Source of the DNA: an uncultured Pseudomonadales bacterium
GTDB taxonomy: Bacteria; Pseudomonadota; Gammaproteobacteria; Pseudomonadales; Porticoccaceae
NCBI GenBank assembly: GCA_938092205.1
Contig: CALKMW010000016.1
Span: forward strand, 1 to 33,066
Direction: 5' to 3'
DNA length: 33,066 nt
Below, one piece after another: positions 30,262 to 33,066 of this stretch; within the stretch, counting starts at the first letter, position 1, and every line of letters begins with the position of its first letter. Below the pieces are notes generated by a model. It saw only the letters and a program-made list of their open reading frames with translations. It searched no databases and had not been told where the DNA came from. Made by a program: the position numbers and the translations under genes.

Positions 30262-30515
30262 GTGCTGAAGCGGCTGGTGGCTGGTTTGTGTATATTATTC
30301 GTGCCAGCGACGATTCTCTTTATACCGGCATAACTACTGATCTAGACCGGCGATTAAAGCAGCATCAAACCGGCAAGGGTGGTGCAAAGTACTTTCGTGG
30401 GCGTCAAGCCTGTGATTTTGTGTATACCGAATCTGGCCATAACCGTAGCAGTGCTTCTATTCGTGAGGCGCAAATAAAAAAAATGACTCGACAGCAAAAA
30501 GATCTGCTATTATAA
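30258..30515 (+). CDS. GIY-YIG nuclease superfamily protein (UPF0213/YhbQ-like)
   Basis: FVYIIRASDDSLYTGITTDLDRRLKQHQTGKGGAKYFRGR. GTG at 30258 overlaps the SprT stop (GTGA) and is preferred over the ORF start at 30228. Confidence 0.85.
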   Translation: MSAEAAGGWFVYIIRASDDSLYTGITTDLDRRLKQHQTGKGGAKYFRGRQACDFVYTESGHNRSSASIREAQIKKMTRQQKDLLL

Positions 30516-30522
30516 ATCTATA

Positions 30523-30539
30523 TTGTATATACAAATAAT
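30523..30539 (+). promoter_or_regulatory. Operator-like palindrome copy 1
   Basis: TTGTATATACAAATAAT; TTGTATATACAA is a perfect 12-bp palindrome. Confidence 0.7.
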
Positions 30540-30583
30540 TAATCTCCAATATACTGTTTATGTCGGATATTTGGTATTATAAG

Positions 30584-30600
30584 TTGTATATACAAATAAT
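30584..30600 (+). promoter_or_regulatory. Operator-like palindrome copy 2, identical 17 bp to copy 1
   Basis: TTGTATATACAAATAAT; lies between a possible -35 (TTGGTA, 30571) and -10 (AATAAT, 30595). Confidence 0.75.
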
Positions 30601-30612
30601 ATGTATATACAA
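30601..30612 (+). promoter_or_regulatory. Operator-like palindrome copy 3
   Basis: ATGTATATACAA; shares the TGTATATACA core, 17 bp from copy 2 and just upstream of the GGTGGG RBS and ATG at 30628. Confidence 0.75.
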
Positions 30613-30627
30613 ATATGGTGGGTATAT

Positions 30628-31353
30628 ATGGAAGCTAAGGATCATAAAATACCGCAATTTGCTGTTATAAAGCAGTATTTGGAGCAGCAAATTAACACTC
30701 AGCAGTGGGCGCCCGGCCGGCGAATACCCACAGAGCAATCTTTAGCCGATACTTTTTCTGTTAGTAGAATGACCGCAAGGCGAGCAGTGCAAGAATTAGC
30801 TGACAGGGGCATTCTTACCAGAACTCAGGGTTCTGGCACCTATGTTGCCGAAAAGTCGCAATCTATTCCAAATCTTCCTATTAAAGATGTTGTAGCTGTG
30901 GCAAAAGCAGAACACAGCCATAAACATAAAATAATTTCAGCGGATGCGGTTCAGATAACCTCCGATATAGCTAAATTAATGGGTTTACAAACAGATACAC
31001 TGGTATTTCAGCTAACCGTTGTTCATCTTTATGTTGATCGCCCCATACAGTGGCAAAAAATCTGGGTAAATCGCAGTATGGCGCCGGCATTGTTAAAACA
31101 GAAGCTCGATAAAGTTGACCCAAATGACTACCTTGACTGGCTGTGTCGGCCACAAAAAACAGATTATCAGTTAAAAGCAGTGCTACCAACGGCAAGTCAA
31201 AGATTGCAGTTAATGCTATCGCAACAGGATACGCTCAACTGTATGCAGTTATCACGCAGGCATTGGTCGGCAGACGCAGTATTTAGTTTTTCTATAATGC
31301 TGCACCCAGCGGAAAGTTATTACTTGGGTGATGAACTAAAGGAAGTACAGTGA
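30628..31353 (+). CDS. GntR/HutC-family transcriptional regulator (HTH + UTRA)
   Basis: N-terminal wHTH (ESLADTFSVSRMTARRAVQELADRGILTRTQGSGTYVAE-like) and UTRA domain (RPIQWQKIWVNRSMAP, RRHWSADAVFSFSIMLHPAESYYLGDEL). Preferred start ATG 30628, since the ORF start at 30601 lies inside palindrome 3. Confidence 0.9.
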   Translation: MEAKDHKIPQFAVIKQYLEQQINTQQWAPGRRIPTEQSLADTFSVSRMTARRAVQELADRGILTRTQGSGTYVAEKSQSIPNLPIKDVVAVAKAEHSHKHKIISADAVQITSDIAKLMGLQTDTLVFQLTVVHLYVDRPIQWQKIWVNRSMAPALLKQKLDKVDPNDYLDWLCRPQKTDYQLKAVLPTASQRLQLMLSQQDTLNCMQLSRRHWSADAVFSFSIMLHPAESYYLGDELKEVQ

Positions 31354-31838
31354 TGCAAAGAATTGCGCTATTTGTTGATGTGCAGAATATCTATTACACC
31401 GTTAGGGATAGCTACCAGGGTTTTTTTAACTATCAGGCGCTTTGGCATAAGCTGTCACAGGAGTTTACCTTAGTTGCTGCCAATGCCTATGCTATTGAGA
31501 GCAATAATTCTAAACAGCAAAGCTTTCAGCAAACTCTTAGAAATATTGGTTTTAATGTCCACTTAAAGCCTTATATTCAACGTGCTGATGGCTCTGCCAA
31601 GGGTGATTGGGATGTGGGTATTGCTATAGATATGATGGATGCTGCTGCTCGGCAAGATGTAGATAAGTTAGTGCTATTATCAGGCGATGGTGATTTTGAT
31701 CGGTTACTAGAGCGTCTATATCGTGGCAATGGAAAAGAGACTCTAGTCTATGGTGTTCCGCAGCTAACTGCGGCATCCCTAGTGAATGCCGCAGCAGAAT
31801 ATCGTCCTATCGATAAAACTCTGCTAATGACTAAGTAA
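31353..31838 (+). CDS. NYN-domain (LabA-like/PIN-fold) protein, putative RNase
   Basis: IALFVDVQNIYYTVRD, DWDVGIAIDMMDAA, LVLLSGDGDFDRLLERL NYN motifs with conserved Asp residues; ATG overlaps the regulator stop (TGATG). Confidence 0.85.
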   Translation: MQRIALFVDVQNIYYTVRDSYQGFFNYQALWHKLSQEFTLVAANAYAIESNNSKQQSFQQTLRNIGFNVHLKPYIQRADGSAKGDWDVGIAIDMMDAAARQDVDKLVLLSGDGDFDRLLERLYRGNGKETLVYGVPQLTAASLVNAAAEYRPIDKTLLMTK

Positions 31839-32196
31839 TAATACCGCCACCGGGGTTGTTGCCCTCTTGCCCCGGAACAACTATTTTGGATGCCTGCTCG
31901 CGACGCATGCGCTCGAGCTCTTTGCCAGCCTCTTCAACCGCAATCGCAGCTTTTCCAGCAAAGTCTTGAGCCGCTTCACCAATAGTATCGCCATCTAAAG
32001 CAAAATTTAGTGGAATAGCGCCCATAGGTGTCATTACCTGAGCTGAGCCAAAAAATGCTGTGGCACGGTCAGGGTCATCAGAGCCGTCGGCTAATACAGG
32101 GATCAATTTGCGTATAGCCCCAGTTTTTTGATCGGTATAGTTTTCTTCTCTAAAAAGCTCGTCCGGGCTCATTGCATTGCTTTGTTCGTCACTCAT
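31831..32196 (-). CDS. Conserved hypothetical protein
   Basis: 121 aa ORF (MSPDELFREENYTDQKTGAIRKLIPV...) resembling a small cytoplasmic protein I associate with gammaproteobacteria; 3' end overlaps the NYN gene 3' end by 8 bp. Confidence 0.7.
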   Translation of the reverse strand: MSDEQSNAMSPDELFREENYTDQKTGAIRKLIPVLADGSDDPDRATAFFGSAQVMTPMGAIPLNFALDGDTIGEAAQDFAGKAAIAVEEAGKELERMRREQASKIVVPGQEGNNPGGGIIT

Positions 32197-32288
32197 ATAT
32201 TGTCGCCAAAAAGGTTAGTTAGGTTTAAAGCGAAATGTAACAGAGATTGGCGCCTATGAATAGACGAGCATCTGCTGTGGCTATTTTA

Positions 32289-33066
32289 TTAGCGACTAAT
32301 TTTAGCGCTTAAAAGGGTGCTGATAATAACCATCGCAGATGACACTGCTAGGCAGGAAGCCAGACCCTGTTGTTGATATATAAGGCCCGATAGTAAGGTC
32401 CCAGAAAGTCTACCTGCAGCATTGGCCATATAGTAAAAGCCGACATCAGTAGACACAGAGTCGCGCTTTGAGAAGGCGACAATTAAAAATGAGTGGATGC
32501 TCGAGTTAATGGCAAAAACAGCGCCATAGATAAGTAAGCCGGCAATTAAAATGATTGCAGGCTCTAGTCCATAAATAAGGCCAGCTGCGATTAGTGCGGG
32601 TATAAAGGCTAACTTAGCAACCCAAGATGTAAGCGCAGAGCCTGTTGGCGCCTGCTGTTGATTATCGCCTGTAATTTTAGGGGCAAGGGCTTGAATCAAG
32701 CCATAGCCAATAACCCAGCATGCCATAAAACTGCCGACTTGAAGGTGGGTCCATTGTAATTGGCTCTGTAAAAATACCGGCAGGGCAATAACAAACCAAA
32801 TATCTCTGGAGCCAAATAGAAAAAAGCGTGCGCCAGATAACAGATTAATATCACGGCTTTTGGACAAAGACTCACTAAATTTGGGCTTATAGCTGGTTTT
32901 TTGCGGCTTTAAAAATAATAGGCTCAGCACTAATGTAATGGCTAATAACGCCATCAGGGCGTGGAGACTACTGGCAAAGCCTAGGGTTGTCATTAAAAAG
33001 CCACCCAGGAAAAACCCCAAGCCTTTAAGGCTATTTTTGGACCCCGTTAGCAGCGCCACCCAGTGG
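32289..33066 (-). CDS. arsJ: MFS transporter, ArsJ-like organoarsenical efflux permease (5' end truncated by the window)
   Basis: LLTGSKNSLKGLGFFLGGFLM, INLLSGARFFLFGSRDIWFVIALPVFLQSQLQW, SFMACWVIGYGLIQALAP resemble ArsJ from memory; frame stays open to the window edge (HWVALLTG). Confidence 0.6.
   Translation of the reverse strand, partial: HWVALLTGSKNSLKGLGFFLGGFLMTTLGFASSLHALMALLAITLVLSLLFLKPQKTSYKPKFSESLSKSRDINLLSGARFFLFGSRDIWFVIALPVFLQSQLQWTHLQVGSFMACWVIGYGLIQALAPKITGDNQQQAPTGSALTSWVAKLAFIPALIAAGLIYGLEPAIILIAGLLIYGAVFAINSSIHSFLIVAFSKRDSVSTDVGFYYMANAAGRLSGTLLSGLIYQQQGLASCLAVSSAMVIISTLLSAKISR

Noticed and set aside
1-33066. CRISPR arrays, tRNA/rRNA genes, transposases, integrases, prophage genes, toxin-antitoxin pairs
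   Set aside because: None recognised. The NYN protein is PIN-like but its partner is a metabolite-sensing GntR regulator, not a known antitoxin, so I did not call it a toxin-antitoxin system.

Overview
The window is about 33 kb of gene-dense chromosome, consistent with a marine-type gammaproteobacterium. It is mostly housekeeping genes: ilvE, a GT4-like glycosyltransferase and tolC on the minus strand; yqiB-cpdA-yqiA-parE-parC; S41 peptidase, gpmI, ABC-F (uup-like) and RND/MMPL permease; PPi-type phosphofructokinase and mpl; dtd; typA; glnA-glnL-glnG; secB-grxC-rhodanese; a PHP-domain protein; SprT-like and GIY-YIG; a HutC-like GntR regulator followed by a NYN-domain protein; a conserved hypothetical; and an ArsJ-like MFS permease cut by the window edge. 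No CRISPR array, rRNA, tRNA, transposon or prophage was recognised. The most interesting signals are: (1) three copies of a TGTATATACA palindrome in front of an orphan HutC/GntR gene that overlaps a NYN-family putative nuclease gene, which looks like a small self-regulated two-gene unit; (2) an in-frame tandem duplication of about 130 bp in the N-terminus of the S41 peptidase, still visible at DNA level; (3) separate sigma54 promoters with NtrC-type sites for glnA and for glnLG, plus two unexplained dyads in the glnA leader; (4) a hyperacidic, tyrosine-rich hexapeptide-repeat insert in the RND/MMPL permease; (5) a rhodanese-fold protein with no cysteine. I found no clear multi-gene defence or otherwise wholly new system. 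The HutC-like/NYN unit is the best candidate for new biology.
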